DNA from: Roseovarius sp.
GTDB lineage: Bacteria > Pseudomonadota > Alphaproteobacteria > Rhodobacterales > Rhodobacteraceae
Reading direction: 5' to 3'
DNA: 64,000 nt
Assembly (NCBI RefSeq): GCF_030373445.1
Contig: NZ_JAUCYU010000004.1
Span: 62,001-126,000, forward strand
Below are positions 38,906-49,031 of this stretch, one piece after another (the first letter of the stretch is position 1; each line of letters opens with the position of its first letter). A program made the position numbers and the translations under genes. Under the pieces are notes generated by a model. That model was not told where the DNA came from. It made no database searches and saw only the letters and a list, made by a program, of their open reading frames with translations.

Positions 38906-39045
38906 GCCCCCTACGAGTTGGGGGCCGCCTTGCCGGGGCCGGGGGGATCAGCCAGGTTTCAGGCGTTTGGCAGCAGGCAGGCTTACGTTAACGATCGGGG
39001 CGTAATGTCCGGCGTCATGGTGGCGCGGAAGCAGGGCAGGAAGCA

Positions 39046-40056
39046 GTGAGCCTTTGGCAGTCATATATCATGCGGCTGCGCCGGAAGCGGGCCCAGATCA
39101 GGGCGTGGCGCAAGCATTTCGCCGTGAAGCCGGTGCGCGACCGCACCAAGCAGATAAAGCCCGGTGATATCCTGCTGTTCTCGACCTTCCGGAACGAGAA
39201 CGTGCGCCTGCCCTATTTCCTTCAGTATTACCGCAAGCTGGGCGTGTCGCATTTCCTGATGGTCGACAATGACAGCGACGATGGCGGGCGGGAGTTCCTG
39301 ACCGGGCAGCCGGACGTGTCGCTGTGGACCACCAAGGCCAGCTACAAGCGGTCGCGCTTTGGCGTCGACTGGCTCAACTGGCTGCAGCGGAAGTATGGCG
39401 ACGGGCACTGGACGCTGGTGGTCGACCCGGACGAGCTGTTCGTCTACCCGTTCTGCGACACCCGGCCGGTGCGGGCGCTGACCGACTGGCTGGACAGTTC
39501 CGGGGTGCGGTCATTCGGGGCGATGCTTCTGGATATGTACCCGAAAGGCCGGATCGATGCGGTGAATTACCGGCCCGGGCAGGACCCGGTGGAGATTGCC
39601 GCGTGGTTCGACCCGGGGAATTACATGATCGAGCGGAACCGGTCCTACTGGAACCTGTGGATCCAGGGCGGGCCGAGGGCGCGGGTGTTCTTCCCCGACC
39701 GGCCCAAGAAGGCGCCGGCGCTGAACAAGATACCGCTGGTGAAGTGGGACCGGCGCTATGCCTATGTGAGTTCGACCCACACGCTTTTGCCGCGGGGTCT
39801 GAACCTGACCTATGACCAGTGGGGCGGCGAGAAGGCGAGCGGGGTGCTGCTTCATACCAAGTTCCTCGACACCCTGCCGCAGAAGGCGGAGGAGGAGCTG
39901 AAGCGGCGGCAGCACTATTCCGGCAGCGTGGAGTACAAGGCATACGCCGCAAGTATTCAGAGGAATCCAGAGCTTTGGTGCAATTGGTCGGAAAAATATA
40001 TAAACTGGCGGCAACTAGAGATACTCGGACTGATGTCAAAGGGTAACTGGGCGTGA
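39046..40056 (+). CDS. GT2/GT92-like glycosyltransferase, second paralogue
   Basis: A 336-residue glycosyltransferase that aligns end to end with the gene at 37827. Shared blocks are the STxRNExVRLPxFLxxxRKLGVxHFL core, the DxD region (TLVVDPDELFVYP, near residue 126), MLLDMYPKG, GNYMI, NLWIQGG, RRYAYVSSTHTLLPRGLN and the terminus WRQLEILGLMSKGNW. The start codon is GTG at 39046, with AGGAAG 7 bases upstream. The last ~100 bases are AT-richer than the rest. Probably the two paralogues add different residues of one repeat unit. Confidence 0.82.
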   Translation: MSLWQSYIMRLRRKRAQIRAWRKHFAVKPVRDRTKQIKPGDILLFSTFRNENVRLPYFLQYYRKLGVSHFLMVDNDSDDGGREFLTGQPDVSLWTTKASYKRSRFGVDWLNWLQRKYGDGHWTLVVDPDELFVYPFCDTRPVRALTDWLDSSGVRSFGAMLLDMYPKGRIDAVNYRPGQDPVEIAAWFDPGNYMIERNRSYWNLWIQGGPRARVFFPDRPKKAPALNKIPLVKWDRRYAYVSSTHTLLPRGLNLTYDQWGGEKASGVLLHTKFLDTLPQKAEEELKRRQHYSGSVEYKAYAASIQRNPELWCNWSEKYINWRQLEILGLMSKGNWA

Positions 40057-40075
40057 GGGAAGGGGCGGCACGGGC

Positions 40076-41776
40076 ATGAGCGTTGGCATCATCATGCTGG
40101 TACATACGGCGTTCGACCGGGCCGAGCAGGTGGCCCGGCACTGGGCCGCGGCCGGTTGCCCGATCGTCTTCCACGTCGACAGGAACGTGCCTTCCAAGAC
40201 CTACAACACTTTCGTCAATGCAATGTCGGACCTGCCGGACGTGCGTTTCGTCAAGCGGCACCGGTGCGAATGGGGCACCTGGGGCCTTGTCGCGGCGACG
40301 CAGGAGGCGGGCGAGACGATGCTGGCGGAGTTTGCCGATGTGCGGCACGTCTACCTTGCATCGGGCGCCTGTCTTCCGCTGCGTCCGGTTCAGGAGCTGA
40401 TCGACTATCTCGCCGACCGGCAGACCACCGATTTCATCGAGTCGGCGACGACGGCGGATGTTCCGTGGACGATCGGCGGGCTGGACCAGGAGCGGTTCAC
40501 GCTGCGGTTTCCGTTCTCGTGGCGCCAGCAGCGCTACCTGTTCGACAAGTACGTGCAGTTCCAGCGGGCGGTGGGCTACAAGCGGCACATTCCCAACGGC
40601 GTGGTGCCGCATATGGGTAGCCAGTGGTGGTGCCTGACGCGGCAGACGCTGTCGGCCATCCTGGAAGACCCCGAGCGCAAGGCATATGACCGGTATTTCC
40701 GGCGCGTGTGGATTCCCGATGAGAGCTATTTCCAGACGCTGGCGCGGCTCTATTCCCGCAAGATCGAGAGCCGGTCGCTGACGCTGTCGAAGTTCGACTA
40801 CCAGGGCAAGCCGCACATCTTCTACGACGACCACCTGCAGCTTCTGCGGCGGTCGGATTGCTTTGTCGCGCGGAAGATCTGGCCGTTTGCCAACCGGCTG
40901 TACGATGCCTTCCTGACCGACCAGGACAGCGCGATGAAACGGACCGAGCCGAACCCCGGCAAGATCGACCGGATCTTCTCGAAAGCCGTCGAGCGGCGGA
41001 CGCGGGGGCGGCCGGGGCTTTACATGCAGAGCCGGTTCCCCGCGCCGGGGCGCGAGGGCGGGCTGACCTGTGCGCAGTACTCGGTCTTCGAGGGGTTCAG
41101 CGACCTGTTCGAGAATTTCGAGCCGTGGCTGGCCAAGGCCACCGGCGCGCGGGTGCATGGCCACCTCTTCGCCAAGGAGCGGGTGGAGTATTCCGACGGG
41201 CAGCACGTGATGAACGGCGCGCTGAGCGACAGCGCGAAGCTGCGCGATTACAACAAGCGGGCCTTCCTGACCAACCTGATCTGGAACACGCGGGGCGAGC
41301 GGCAGTGCTTCCAGTTCGGGCCGCGCGACATGATCGAGGAGATCGAGTGGGATATCGCCAAGGACCCGAACGCGCAGATCTCGGTGATCACCGGGGCGTG
41401 GGCCATTCCGCTGTTCAAGTCGAACAAGAATTTCTCGGACATCCGGAAGGAGGCCGCGCTGTTGCAGCAGATCGAGAGCGAGCATCTGAAGGCGCTGCGG
41501 TCTGAATGGGCCAAGGCGCGAATCCGTATCTGGACGCTGGCGGAGTTCATCGAGGCGCCGATGGAGCCCTTGCAGACGGTCATCGACGAGATCGGCAAGC
41601 AGTATCAGCGCGGGTTGGCGGAGGTGCCGAAGATGGCCGACCTGACCGGGTTTGGCCAGTTCCTTCAGAACCTCAAGAACCAGGGGATGCACCCCTACCT
41701 GATGGGGGATTTCCCGGTGGCGCATGGCCGGCACGAGCCGCAGCAATCGAAACGCAAACCCTACCTGGTGCGGTAA
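40076..41776 (+). CDS. GT14 (core-2/I-branching-like) glycosyltransferase with C-terminal DUF5927 domain
   Basis: A 566-residue protein. The N-terminal ~260 residues resemble the Branch/GT14 family of beta-1,6-GlcNAc or xylosyl transferases (VGIIMLVHTAFDRAEQVARH, VYLASGACLPLRPVQELI, GSQWWCLTRQTLSAIL, WIPDESYFQTLA). The C-terminal ~290 residues match the region called DUF5927 in bacterial relatives; this label is from memory. The protein ends in a charged tail. It has no signal peptide. It is followed 6 bases later by the sulfotransferase-like gene, so branching and sulfation may be coupled. Confidence 0.82.
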   Translation: MSVGIIMLVHTAFDRAEQVARHWAAAGCPIVFHVDRNVPSKTYNTFVNAMSDLPDVRFVKRHRCEWGTWGLVAATQEAGETMLAEFADVRHVYLASGACLPLRPVQELIDYLADRQTTDFIESATTADVPWTIGGLDQERFTLRFPFSWRQQRYLFDKYVQFQRAVGYKRHIPNGVVPHMGSQWWCLTRQTLSAILEDPERKAYDRYFRRVWIPDESYFQTLARLYSRKIESRSLTLSKFDYQGKPHIFYDDHLQLLRRSDCFVARKIWPFANRLYDAFLTDQDSAMKRTEPNPGKIDRIFSKAVERRTRGRPGLYMQSRFPAPGREGGLTCAQYSVFEGFSDLFENFEPWLAKATGARVHGHLFAKERVEYSDGQHVMNGALSDSAKLRDYNKRAFLTNLIWNTRGERQCFQFGPRDMIEEIEWDIAKDPNAQISVITGAWAIPLFKSNKNFSDIRKEAALLQQIESEHLKALRSEWAKARIRIWTLAEFIEAPMEPLQTVIDEIGKQYQRGLAEVPKMADLTGFGQFLQNLKNQGMHPYLMGDFPVAHGRHEPQQSKRKPYLVR

Positions 41777-41782
41777 CGCGAG

Positions 41783-43210
41783 ATGGGGGACAGGTTCGAT
41801 TATTTCGTGGTGTTCGCGGAGATGCGGACGGGGTCGAATTTCCTCGAGACCAACCTGAATGCGTTCGAGGGGTTCACCTGTCACGGCGAGGCGTTCAACC
41901 CGCATTTCATCGGCTACCCGAACGCCACGCATATCCTTGGCGTGACCCAGGCCGACCGGGAGGCCAACCCGGCCGCGCTGATCGCGACGATCCGGGACAA
42001 GACCGAGGGGATGGGCGGGTTCCGGTTCTTCCACGACCATGACCCGCGGGTGCTGGATATATGTCTCGACGATCCGCGCTGTGCCAAGATCATCCTGACC
42101 CGCAACCCGGCCGAGAGCTATGTCTCGTTCAAGATCGCGCAGGCGACGGGGCAGTGGAAGCTGACCAACGTCAAGCGTCGCAAGGATAGCCAAGTGGCGT
42201 TCGACGCGAAGGAGTTCGAAGCGCATGTCGCCGAGCTTCAGGAGTTCCAGGTCTACCTGATGAACCGGTTGCAGGTGAGCGGGCAGACGGCCTTCTACGT
42301 CGATTACGAAGACCTGCAGGATGTCGAGGTGATGAACGGGCTGGCGATGTTCCTCGGGTCGGAGGAGCGGCTGGAGAAGCTGGACGAGTCGCTGAAGAAG
42401 CAGAACCCCAGCCCGCTGTCCGAGAAGGTGTCGAACTTCGATGCGATGGAGCGGTCGATCTCGGGGTTGGACAGGTTCAACCTGAGCCGGACGCCGAACT
42501 TCGAGCCGCGCCGCGGGCCGGCGGTGCCGGGCTTCGTGACCGGTGCGCGGGCGCCGCTTCTGTTCATGCCGATGCGTGGCGGGCCGGAGGCCGAGGTGCT
42601 GGAGTGGCTGGCGGGTCTGGACGGCGTGCCGGTCGAGACGCTGCCCACTCAGATGAATCAGAAGGGCCTGCGCAAGTGGAAGCGGAGCAAGCCGGGGCAC
42701 CGGAGCTTTACCGTGCTGCGGCACCCCGTGGCGCGGGCGCATGCGGCGTTCTGTTCCCGTATCCTGCCGCGGGGGCCGGGGACGTTCGCCGATATCCGCA
42801 AGACGCTGCGGAACTTCCACAAGCTGCCGATTCCCGGGGATCAGCCGGGGGAAGATTACGACGTGGCGGCCCATCGCGCGGCCTTTGTCGCGTTTCTCGA
42901 GTTCCTGAAGGCCAATTTGAACGGTCAGACCAGCATCCGGGTCGACGCGCACTGGGCGAGCCAGTCGGCGGCGTTGCAGGGCATGGCGCAGTTCGTGCTG
43001 CCGGACGTCATCCTTCGGGAAGAGGAAATGCGGCCGGCGCTGGCGCGGCTGGCGGGGGAAGTGGGATACCCCGACGCCCCGGCGCCGGGGCCGGCAGAGG
43101 CGGACAACCCGCATGCGCTGGCAGATATCTACGACGCGGAGATAGAGGCGCTTGCCGCGCAGGTCTATCAGCGCGACTACATCCTGTTCGGGTTCGGGCC
43201 GTGGGGGTGA
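41783..43210 (+). CDS. Sulfotransferase-like protein with two half-modules
   Basis: A 475-residue cytoplasmic protein. The N-terminal half (1-245) is a PAPS-dependent sulfotransferase of the Stf0/NodH-like type: the 5'-phosphosulfate loop EMRTGSNFLETNL at residues 13-25 and the 3'-phosphate segment KIILTRNPAESYVSFK near 102-117. The C-terminal half (about 255-475) repeats the plan with PLLFMPMRGG near 257 and SFTVLRHPVARAHAAF near 308, but its 5' loop is degenerate. It probably sulfates a glycan made by the preceding transferases. It converges on ptsN. Confidence 0.8.
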   Translation: MGDRFDYFVVFAEMRTGSNFLETNLNAFEGFTCHGEAFNPHFIGYPNATHILGVTQADREANPAALIATIRDKTEGMGGFRFFHDHDPRVLDICLDDPRCAKIILTRNPAESYVSFKIAQATGQWKLTNVKRRKDSQVAFDAKEFEAHVAELQEFQVYLMNRLQVSGQTAFYVDYEDLQDVEVMNGLAMFLGSEERLEKLDESLKKQNPSPLSEKVSNFDAMERSISGLDRFNLSRTPNFEPRRGPAVPGFVTGARAPLLFMPMRGGPEAEVLEWLAGLDGVPVETLPTQMNQKGLRKWKRSKPGHRSFTVLRHPVARAHAAFCSRILPRGPGTFADIRKTLRNFHKLPIPGDQPGEDYDVAAHRAAFVAFLEFLKANLNGQTSIRVDAHWASQSAALQGMAQFVLPDVILREEEMRPALARLAGEVGYPDAPAPGPAEADNPHALADIYDAEIEALAAQVYQRDYILFGFGPWG

Positions 43211-43217
43211 GCCCCGG

Positions 43218-43682
43218 TCAGGCGGCCTGAACCGACTGGGATTCCGTCAGGATCGTGTAGAGCGTGGCCGGGTCGGAGTTGGCCCGCAGCTTGGCGCAGA
43301 GCGCGGGGTCGCGCAGGGTGCGCGATACGAGCGCAAGCGCCTTGAGGTGTTCGACCCCTGCATCGCTGGGGGCGAAGAGGGAAAAGACGAGGTCGACCGG
43401 CTGGCGGTCGACCGCGTCGAAATTGATCGGCTTTTCCAGCACGACCATGGCGCCGATCACTTCCTCGACGCAGTCGAGCCGGGCGTGGGGCAGGGCAACA
43501 CCGTGGCCGACGCCCGTCGGCCCAAGGCTTTCGCGCTCCTGCAAGGCGTCGATCGCGTTGGTGTGGCTGACATCATAGGCGGATTCCACGATCATGCCGA
43601 GTTCGTGAAAGAGCCTTTTCTTGCTCGATACACCAGACAATACACGCACGGCCTCGGGTTTGAGGATCATTGAAACGTCCAT
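43218..43682 (-). CDS. ptsN: PTS IIA-like nitrogen-regulatory protein
   Basis: A 154-residue EIIA-Ntr. The phosphorylated histidine is in VGHGVALPHARLD. It signals through the nitrogen PTS rather than transporting sugar, affecting potassium uptake, stress and nitrogen responses in known cases. It follows hpf by 48 bases on the same strand, the usual order downstream of rpoN in other Proteobacteria, but rpoN is absent here. Confidence 0.94.
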   Translation of the reverse strand: MDVSMILKPEAVRVLSGVSSKKRLFHELGMIVESAYDVSHTNAIDALQERESLGPTGVGHGVALPHARLDCVEEVIGAMVVLEKPINFDAVDRQPVDLVFSLFAPSDAGVEHLKALALVSRTLRDPALCAKLRANSDPATLYTILTESQSVQAA

Positions 43683-43730
43683 CTTTTGCTCCGCGGAAAC
43701 GGCCCGCTACCCTATACCCAGCTACTCGTT

Positions 43731-44294
43731 CTAGGGGTCGATCCAGCCAATGTTTCCATCGTCCCGGCGGTATACGACATTGAGCCCGTTCTTCCCTTCA
43801 TTCCTGAAGACGAGTACGGGAACACCTGCAAGCTCCATCTGCATGACCGCTTCGCCGACCGAAAGAGACGGTATCTTGGTTTCCATCTCGGCCACGATGA
43901 TCGGCTGCAGGCTTTCGGGTTCCGAATCCTCGCCTTCTTTTTCAGACGCGAGGATATAGGACGATGCGCCTGCGAGTTCAACAGGCACTGCGCGTGCACG
44001 ATGATGATCTTTCAGGCGGCGTTTGTAGCGCCGCAGCTGTTTCTCCATCTTCTCGCTGCACTGGTCGAAAGCGGCATAGATTTCATGGGCTTGCGCCTTG
44101 GCCTGCGCCGTCAGACCGGTCGAGAGGTGAACGGTCGCCTCGCAGGCGAATTCGCTCGAACTCTTGGAAAATATGATCTGCGCATCGGTGGGCCGTTCGG
44201 CATACTTCTCGATGACGCCTTGCAACTCCTGCTCCACATGGGACTTCAGGGCATCGCCGACGTCGATATGTTTTCCACTGATCTGATAGCGCAT
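43731..44294 (-). CDS. hpf: Long ribosome hibernation promoting factor
   Basis: A 187-residue long-form HPF. An N-terminal ribosome-binding domain (MRYQISGKHIDVGDALKSHV) is joined by a linker to a C-terminal dimerisation domain (SLSVGEAVMQMELAGVPVLVF). The long form makes 100S ribosome dimers on its own. Expression is usually stationary-phase or stringent-response linked. It precedes ptsN and lies 248 bases after lptB, with a possible promoter in the gap. Confidence 0.95.
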   Translation of the reverse strand: MRYQISGKHIDVGDALKSHVEQELQGVIEKYAERPTDAQIIFSKSSSEFACEATVHLSTGLTAQAKAQAHEIYAAFDQCSEKMEKQLRRYKRRLKDHHRARAVPVELAGASSYILASEKEGEDSEPESLQPIIVAEMETKIPSLSVGEAVMQMELAGVPVLVFRNEGKNGLNVVYRRDDGNIGWIDP

Positions 44295-44461
44295 CGTGCC
44301 TCCTCTTTAGTGACGCGACGGATCGGCCGGCGGCAGAGTGACGCCCCCGGAAAAGCCTGATCCAAACAACACGTGGCAGCATGCTTCGGGCTTGTTCCTG
44401 CGCCGTCCCGTTGATGCGGGGCCTATGCGACGACAGACGGTAAGCCAGAAGTTCATGTGAC

Positions 44462-44491
44462 AATTGACGCGGTTTCCGGGGCGCTTGTCAA
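44462..44491 (-). promoter_or_regulatory. Possible promoter for hpf-ptsN
   Basis: On the minus strand a perfect TTGACA (44491-44486) is followed 18 bases later by TCAATT (44467-44462), a weak -10. It lies about 170 bases before hpf. Confidence 0.35.
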
Positions 44492-44542
44492 TGGAGTATG
44501 ACGGGCGGATGACGCGAAACGCGGCCAAGTGCCGGGCGTTGT

Positions 44543-45307
44543 TCAGGATATCCGGAAATTGTCGCCGAGATAGACTCGGCGGACATTCTCGTTGGCGACC
44601 ACGTCTTTCGGGCTGCCGGACATGAGGACCTGGCCGTCATGCAGGATATAGGCGCGGTCGACGATCTCGAGCGTTTCGCGGACGTTGTGGTCAGTGATCA
44701 GAACGCCGATGCCGCGGGTCTTGAGGTCGGCGACGAGGCGGCGGATATCGCCCACCGAGATCGGGTCGACCCCGGCAAACGGTTCGTCGAGCAGCAGGTA
44801 TTTCGGGTCGGCGGCGAGGCAGCGGGCAATCTCGACCCGGCGGCGTTCCCCGCCGGACAGCGCCAGCGCGTGGACGCGGCGGAGGTGCTCGATGGAGAAC
44901 TCCGAGAGCAGCCCCTCGAGCTTTTCGCGGCGCTTGTGGCGGTCGCGTTCCGAGATGTCGAGGATGGACATGATGTTGTCCTCGACCGACATTCCGCGGA
45001 AGATCGACATTTCCTGCGGCAGGTAACCGATGCCGAGCTTGGCACGGCGGTACATCGGCAGGGTCGTCACGTTGCGCCCGTCGATCATGACCTGCCCGCC
45101 CTCGGGGTAGACCAGCCCGGCGATGGCGTAGAACGTCGTCGTCTTGCCCGAGCCGTTGGGGCCGAGCAGCGCCACGACCTCGCCCTGTTCCATCTCGAGC
45201 GAGACGTCGCGGATGACAACGCGCTTCTTGTAGCTCTTGCGGATGGCCTTCACGCTGAGCCCGGTGTTGTGATGCGCCAGGTGCAGGTGGCGTTCGGACA
45301 CGGTCAT
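44543..45307 (-). CDS. lptB: LPS export ABC transporter ATPase LptB
   Basis: A 254-residue ABC ATPase that powers LPS extraction with LptF/LptG. Visible are Walker A ([20 protein letters not shown]), the LptB-typical [17 protein letters not shown], the signature [16 protein letters not shown] and Walker [17 protein letters not shown]. The four-base overlap with lptA and of lptA with lptC shows a coupled operon. lptF and lptG are not in the window. Confidence 0.96.
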   Translation of the reverse strand: MTVSERHLHLAHHNTGLSVKAIRKSYKKRVVIRDVSLEMEQGEVVALLGPNGSGKTTTFYAIAGLVYPEGGQVMIDGRNVTTLPMYRRAKLGIGYLPQEMSIFRGMSVEDNIMSILDISERDRHKRREKLEGLLSEFSIEHLRRVHALALSGGERRRVEIARCLAADPKYLLLDEPFAGVDPISVGDIRRLVADLKTRGIGVLITDHNVRETLEIVDRAYILHDGQVLMSGSPKDVVANENVRRVYLGDNFRIS

Positions 45308-45807
45308 TCCTCGCCCCCCTGATTGAGGACGGTTTTGACCCTGCCCGACATGCGGGCGGTACCTGCGCGGGTATCGACAACCATGGTCTCCGAAGATAGG
45401 GCGTTCGCGCCCTGCAACAACAGCACGTTGCCCTGCATCTCGATCATTCCGGTCTCGATATTGTAGTCGGCGCGGGCGGCTTCGGCGGCATCCTGCCCAC
45501 TGACCAGCGTGACACCGCCGGTGGCCTGAAGGGTTTTGATGCCGCTCTGGTCTTCCTTGTAGACGACCAGGACGCGCGGGGCCGACAGGCGCATGTCGCC
45601 CTGTCCGATCTTGACGTTACCGGTGAAGACGGCGGTGCCGTCCTCCTGGTCGACATCGAGATTGTCGGAGGTCACCTCGACGGGGAGGTTGCTGTTCTCC
45701 TGCATGTTTCCGAAGGCAACCTGGGCCCCCTGTGCCGCGGCGAGGCCGGGTACGGCCAGGAAAACGGCGGCGGCAAATGCTTTGAACCAATAGGACACGG
45801 GGATCAT
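45304..45807 (-). CDS. lptA: LPS transport periplasmic protein LptA
   Basis: A 167-residue OstA-like protein with signal peptide [20 protein letters not shown]. The beta-jellyroll is marked by [39 protein letters not shown] and [20 protein letters not shown]. It forms the periplasmic bridge for LPS. It overlaps lptB and lptC by four bases each. Confidence 0.92.
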   Translation of the reverse strand: MIPVSYWFKAFAAAVFLAVPGLAAAQGAQVAFGNMQENSNLPVEVTSDNLDVDQEDGTAVFTGNVKIGQGDMRLSAPRVLVVYKEDQSGIKTLQATGGVTLVSGQDAAEAARADYNIETGMIEMQGNVLLLQGANALSSETMVVDTRAGTARMSGRVKTVLNQGGEE

Positions 45808-46418
45808 TCCTCGGAAATTTGCGGTTGGTATATCAGCTTGACCCCGTCGGTGAAAAGCAAATGTGCGTTGCCGGTTTCGGCGTTGTTCTCAAGTACCATC
45901 CGGCCCGCCGAAAGGTCGCCCGCGGGGGCGGTGCCTTCGACCGGGCCGGGACTTTCGGCGTAGAGATCATCGAAGCGCGCCTTGAGCAGCTCGGTCTCCA
46001 TCACGTAGCCGGTGGTGGTTTCGATATGCACGTTGCCGGCGAGCGAGGCGGTCTGGGTATACTGGTTCATCTCGCCGCGGTCGGAGGTGATGTTCACCTT
46101 GGCGCCGGAGCTGAGCAGGAAGTCGGCCGTGACGTCCTCGGCGAGGAAGAGCCGGGAATCCTCGGGCGAGGGGCGTGAGCGGACGGTCTGGACGATCACC
46201 TCGTCGCCCGAGCTGGTGACGCCGGCGAAGGTGGCATTGGTGGCGCCCTGGTCCTGGGCGCGCTGCTGGAGGTCGATATCGACCATCGGCAGCCCCTCGT
46301 TCGGGTCGAAATTGTTGGAGATCAGGAAAAGGGTCGAGAGGATGCCAAGCGCGGCCATCGGCAGGATGATCTTCATCCATGCCACGACACGGGAATGAAG
46401 ATTGTCCCGCCGCGCCAT
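45804..46418 (-). CDS. lptC: LPS export protein LptC
   Basis: A 204-residue protein with one N-terminal membrane helix (MKIILPMAALGILSTLFLIS) and a periplasmic OstA-like domain (EDVTADFLLSSGAKVNITSD, ASLAGNVHIETTTGYVMET). It connects LptB2FG to LptA. The ATG at 46418 (MARRDNLHSR) is chosen; the open frame to 47096 is antisense-like and overlaps rnd. It begins 2 bases after the rnd stop, so rnd-lptC-lptA-lptB appear to form one transcript. Confidence 0.9.
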   Translation of the reverse strand: MARRDNLHSRVVAWMKIILPMAALGILSTLFLISNNFDPNEGLPMVDIDLQQRAQDQGATNATFAGVTSSGDEVIVQTVRSRPSPEDSRLFLAEDVTADFLLSSGAKVNITSDRGEMNQYTQTASLAGNVHIETTTGYVMETELLKARFDDLYAESPGPVEGTAPAGDLSAGRMVLENNAETGNAHLLFTDGVKLIYQPQISEE

Positions 46419-46420
46419 CG

Positions 46421-47032
46421 TCAGTGGGCGAAAATGTCGATCTCGGGCCAGCCTTCGAGATCGAGCCTGGCGCGGGTCGGCAGGAAGCCGAAACAGGCGC
46501 CGGCGAGGTCGGTGCGGCCTTCGCGGGCGAGGCGTTCGTCGAGCTTCTCGCGAAGCTGGTGGAGGTAGAGCACGTCGGAGGCGGCATAGTCGAGCTGCGC
46601 CTCGGACAGCTCGGGCGCGCCCCAATCGGAGGATTGCTGCTGTTTCGAGATGTCGACGCCGAGCAATTCCTGCAACAGGTACTTGAGACCGTGGCGGTCG
46701 GTATAGGTGCGGATCAGCTTGCTGGCGATCTTGGTGCAGTAGACCGGCGCCGCCAGCGCGCCGAAGGCGTTGTACATGGCGGCAATGTCGAACCGGCCGA
46801 AATGGAAGAGCTTGAGCACGTCGGGGCTCACGAGCAGGGCTTCGAGATTGGGGGCGCTGGCCTGGCCCTGCGCGATCTGGACGATATGGGCATTCCCGTC
46901 GCCGCCCGAAAGTTGCACCACGCAGAGGCGGTCGCGTTGCGGGTTGAGTCCCATCGTCTCGCAATCGATGGCCACCACGGGGCCGAGGTCGAGCCCGTCG
47001 GGCAGGTCGTTGCGGTAGAGATGGTTCGCCAT
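46421..47032 (-). CDS. rnd: Short ribonuclease D-type 3'-5' exonuclease
   Basis: A 203-residue DEDDy exonuclease. Acidic residues are in VVAIDCETMGLNPQRD (DxE), HFGRFDIAAMYNAFG and LDYAASDVLYLHQLREKL (Y...D). It lacks the C-terminal HRDC domains of E. coli RNase D, as is usual for the short alphaproteobacterial form. It acts in tRNA or other small RNA 3' trimming by family inference. The ATG at 47032 (MANHLYRNDLP) is preferred over the upstream one. Confidence 0.9.
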   Translation of the reverse strand: MANHLYRNDLPDGLDLGPVVAIDCETMGLNPQRDRLCVVQLSGGDGNAHIVQIAQGQASAPNLEALLVSPDVLKLFHFGRFDIAAMYNAFGALAAPVYCTKIASKLIRTYTDRHGLKYLLQELLGVDISKQQQSSDWGAPELSEAQLDYAASDVLYLHQLREKLDERLAREGRTDLAGACFGFLPTRARLDLEGWPEIDIFAH

Positions 47033-47127
47033 GTCGCCTCTTTCCCTTGCTGCGCGCGGACTTTTCACCGGCGCGGCAATTCATGTCAATCATCAAAGCC
47101 GTGCCCGTGCGGGCGACCGGTGCGGGG

Positions 47128-48369
<1,242 letters not shown>

Positions 48370-49023
48370 TCATTTCAACTGTTCGGTGTGATACTCGATC
48401 GCTTCGTCGAGATCCTCGAAATAGGTCACGCTGCCGTTCTCGAGCACCAGGCCGGAATCGCAATACTTTCGGAGGCTGGGCATCGAGTGGTTCACGACGA
48501 TGGCGCTGGAATGCGACATCCGGGCCTGGAACACCTCTTGGCTCTTGGACTTGAAGCGGGCGTCGCCGACGGCGGTCACCTCGTCGACCAGGTAGGTGTC
48601 GAAATGTATGCCCATCGACGCGCCGAAGGCGAGGCGTGCGCGCATGCCGGAGGAGTAGCTTCGAACCGGCATGTAGAAGAAATCCCCGAGCTCGGAGAAC
48701 TCCTCGACGAAATCAATCAGCTCTTCGGTGTCGACGCCGTAGATGCGGGCGAGGAACTTGACGTTCTCGGCGCCGCTGAGCTCGCGGTGGATGGAGTTGG
48801 CCTGGCCGACCGGCCAGGAGATCGACCCGTCGGTGACGATGCGCCCGCTGTCGGCGTTCATCGTGCCGGCGATGATCTGCAGCAGGGTCGATTTGCCGGC
48901 CCCGTTGCGCCCCAGCAGCCCGAGGGAGCGGCCGCTGGGCAGCGTCAGGTTCAGGTTGTCGATGACGACCTTCTGCTTCCCCTTGATCCAGAAGCTCTTG
49001 CTCAGGTTCTCGAAGCGGATCAT
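48370..49023 (-). CDS. Polysaccharide export ABC ATPase (KpsT-like)
   Basis: A 217-residue ATPase of the capsule/O-antigen export type. Motifs are Walker A GLLGRNGAGKSTLLQIIAGT, the KpsT-typical region SISWPVGQANSIHRELSGAE and SYSSGMRARLAFGASMGIHF (signature), with Walker B YLVDEVTAVGD. It is short, without the C-terminal glycan-binding domain of Wzt. It should serve one or both KpsM-like permeases (33172-33993, 50633-51454). It lies 8 bases after the KpsE-like gene on the same strand. Confidence 0.9.
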   Translation of the reverse strand: MIRFENLSKSFWIKGKQKVVIDNLNLTLPSGRSLGLLGRNGAGKSTLLQIIAGTMNADSGRIVTDGSISWPVGQANSIHRELSGAENVKFLARIYGVDTEELIDFVEEFSELGDFFYMPVRSYSSGMRARLAFGASMGIHFDTYLVDEVTAVGDARFKSKSQEVFQARMSHSSAIVVNHSMPSLRKYCDSGLVLENGSVTYFEDLDEAIEYHTEQLK

Positions 49024-49031
49024 GGCGGGCC

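Noticed and set aside
38852..39049. Possible short gene between the two paralogous glycosyltransferases
   Set aside because: No ribosome site, no recognisable sequence, and it covers a promoter-like pair and hairpin; the segment is better explained as a control region.
39374..43114. 1246-codon open frame on the minus strand opposite the glycosyltransferase and sulfotransferase genes
   Set aside because: Same antisense effect; it crosses several real gene boundaries and shows no recognisable domain.
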